Source: Ignavibacteriales bacterium (GTDB lineage Bacteria; Bacteroidota; Ignavibacteria; Ignavibacteriales; Ignavibacteriaceae). From it: 64,000 bases of DNA. Positions 62,824 to 64,000 of this stretch are shown piece after piece. Where the stretch lies: contig JADJIA010000001.1 in assembly GCA_016707285.1 (NCBI GenBank), positions 434,001 through 498,000 of the forward strand, in the 5' to 3' direction. Each line of letters begins with the position of its first letter. The stretch's first letter is position 1. Below the pieces are notes generated by a model. That model was not told the DNA's origin. It was given only the letters and a program-made list of their open reading frames with translations, and did no database searches. Made by a program: the position numbers and the translations under genes.

Positions 62824-64000
62824 TTAGTTATAACTCTCAAGTGAAGCCGGACGGGTGGTTTTTCCTGTTGCAGGAGGTGTAAGATTAGCCAGTTCACCCC
62901 TCTTTTTGCTGATAAACTCACTCCAGTGTGGAAAAACTATTGGAAGAGCATCACGCACAGATTCAACAGGAATTATATTTAAGTCGTTGGTTATATTTGC
63001 CCTGATCTCAGCCACATCTGCTTTATTGTCCGCAGGAATTAAAATTGTTGTATAACCATTCCTTCTTGCAGCAAGCAGTTTTTCATTTAATCCTCCAATG
63101 GGAAGTACTTCACCCCGGAGGGTAATTTCACCCGTCATGGCAACAGCATCGTTCACAGGAATTTCGAGAAATGCCGAAAGCATTGCCATAACCATTGTGA
63201 TACCTGCCGAGGGACCATCTTTAGGGATTGCTCCTTCGGGAAGGTGAATGTGTATCTCCTTATTGAGAATAAAATCGGGAGTTAACCCAAAATATTCAGA
63301 ATTCGACCTTATAAAACTAAGACCTGCCTGAGCGGATTCTTTCATTACATCGCCGAGCTGCCCGGTAAGAGTAAGTTTCTCTTTCCCGTGCATTACTGTA
63401 ACATCAACTTTAAGTATGTCACCACCCACGCTGGTCCAGGCGAGTCCAGTTACACTTCCAATACGGGAGGTTTTGTCGTAAATATGTTTTTTATATCTCG
63501 GTGCACCGAGATATTTTTCAACAAGTTGCGGAGTAACTGTAATCTGTTTTTTTGCATCCTTTGCAGAAGCCTGCAATTTGGCTACATAATCTTTTGCAAC
63601 TTTTCGAAGTATGGCGGTAATTTCCCGTTCCATATTCCTGACTCCAGACTCACGAGTGTAGTTGGAAATCAATTCGAGAATCGCCTCATCGTTAAATTTA
63701 ATTCTCGCTTTTGTGAGTCCATGAAGTTTCACTTGTTTTGGAATTATGTGCCGTTTGGCAATCTCCAGTTTATCCACTTCAAGATAACTTGAGAGTTCTA
63801 TTATCTCCATTCTGTCCTGCAATGGCAAGGGAATGTTATAACGAACATTTGCAGTGGTTATAAAAAGCACCTGAGAAAGGTCGTAATCAACCTCAACATA
63901 ATGATCATTAAATGCAAAATTTTGCTCCGGATCAAGAACCTCAAGCATGGCAGAAGAAGGATCACCTCTAAAATCAGAACTTAATTTATCAATCTCGTCG
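62824..64000 (-). CDS. lon: ATP-dependent Lon protease (LonA), C-terminal part
   Basis: The frame continues past the right edge (about DEIDKLSSDFRGDPSSAMLE). It has LEVLDPEQNFAFNDHYVEV, VLFITTANVRYNIPLPLQDR, the AAA alpha domain with GVRNMEREITAILRKVAKDY, and the protease domain with Ser in PKDGPSAGITMVMAML and Lys in GGLNEKLLAARRNGYT. Lon degrades misfolded and regulatory proteins. The N-terminal substrate domain and Walker A are outside the window. The C terminus ends with a short disordered tail (PPATGKTTRPASLESYN). The protein is close to housekeeping LonA and distinct from the Lon-like gene at 58286. Confidence 0.96.
   Translation of the reverse strand, partial: DEIDKLSSDFRGDPSSAMLEVLDPEQNFAFNDHYVEVDYDLSQVLFITTANVRYNIPLPLQDRMEIIELSSYLEVDKLEIAKRHIIPKQVKLHGLTKARIKFNDEAILELISNYTRESGVRNMEREITAILRKVAKDYVAKLQASAKDAKKQITVTPQLVEKYLGAPRYKKHIYDKTSRIGSVTGLAWTSVGGDILKVDVTVMHGKEKLTLTGQLGDVMKESAQAGLSFIRSNSEYFGLTPDFILNKEIHIHLPEGAIPKDGPSAGITMVMAMLSAFLEIPVNDAVAMTGEITLRGEVLPIGGLNEKLLAARRNGYTTILIPADNKADVAEIRANITNDLNIIPVESVRDALPIVFPHWSEFISKKRGELANLTPPATGKTTRPASLESYN

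Overview
The window looks like chromosomal DNA of a Bacteroidota/Chlorobi-group bacterium, most likely an Ignavibacteria-type organism. This is inferred from the many secreted proteins ending in type IX secretion (T9SS) sorting domains with the motif NYPNPFNPST, from PorV-like and CarboxypepD-type TonB receptor genes, and from the A/T-rich DNA. No rRNA, tRNA, insertion sequence, CRISPR array or phage gene was recognised.

Layout. (1) 1-1198 is the C-terminal part of RecQ, followed by a small secreted HEAT protein and a shared terminator. (2) 1850-9015 (minus) is one tightly packed run: ridA-like, HGSNAT-like membrane acyltransferase, ruvB, kdsA, kdsD, lptC, an OstA/LptA-like gene and lptB, so Kdo synthesis plus LPS export. 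(3) 9084-10107 holds mazG and a small unknown gene. (4) 10179-17353 (minus) is an RpiR regulator, TonB receptor, large secreted protein and PorV-like barrel operon. (5) 17441-20514 (minus) holds an M20 peptidase, a secreted cyanophycinase-like hydrolase and a T9SS cargo protein. (6) 20734-23739 is a sialidase-like T9SS cargo protein, followed by an 8-nt-period repeat array. (7) 23946-25908 (minus) is cysE-cysK, preceded by a newly noticed 34-codon ORF whose last nine codons are CCCCCLCCC. This is a likely cysteine-sensing leader peptide. (8) 26074-28167 is a TIGR03790-like T9SS protein.

(9) 28257-36361 is a biosynthetic island of two facing operons. It has three acyl carrier proteins, two KAS III enzymes, two SDR reductases, an AMP-forming acid ligase, two GNAT-like proteins and a polysaccharide deacetylase. 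A glycosyltransferase lies beside it. The most economical reading is synthesis of an unusual short acyl group that decorates a surface glycan. (10) 37646-43361 holds a prolyl oligopeptidase, a 13-repeat T9SS protein and PPK2. (11) 43616-52454 contains three T9SS cargo genes. The last two are tandem relatives with matching 3' ends and terminators, and both are broken by many small indels. (12) 52868-54048 is a GxxExxY putative nuclease gene flanked on both sides by CACGAT repeats. (13) 54120-60756 is pyk, amrS, a family 2 glycosyltransferase, nadK and a frameshifted Lon-family protease gene. (14) 60753-64000 (minus) is dnaX, free-Met-R-sulfoxide reductase and the C-terminal part of lon.

The strongest candidates for undescribed biology are the poly-cysteine leader of cysE-cysK, the facing KAS III/ACP operons, and the repeat families built as forward units followed by inverted units, one of which surrounds the GxxExxY gene. 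Functions are family-level readings of translated sequence; no database search was run.
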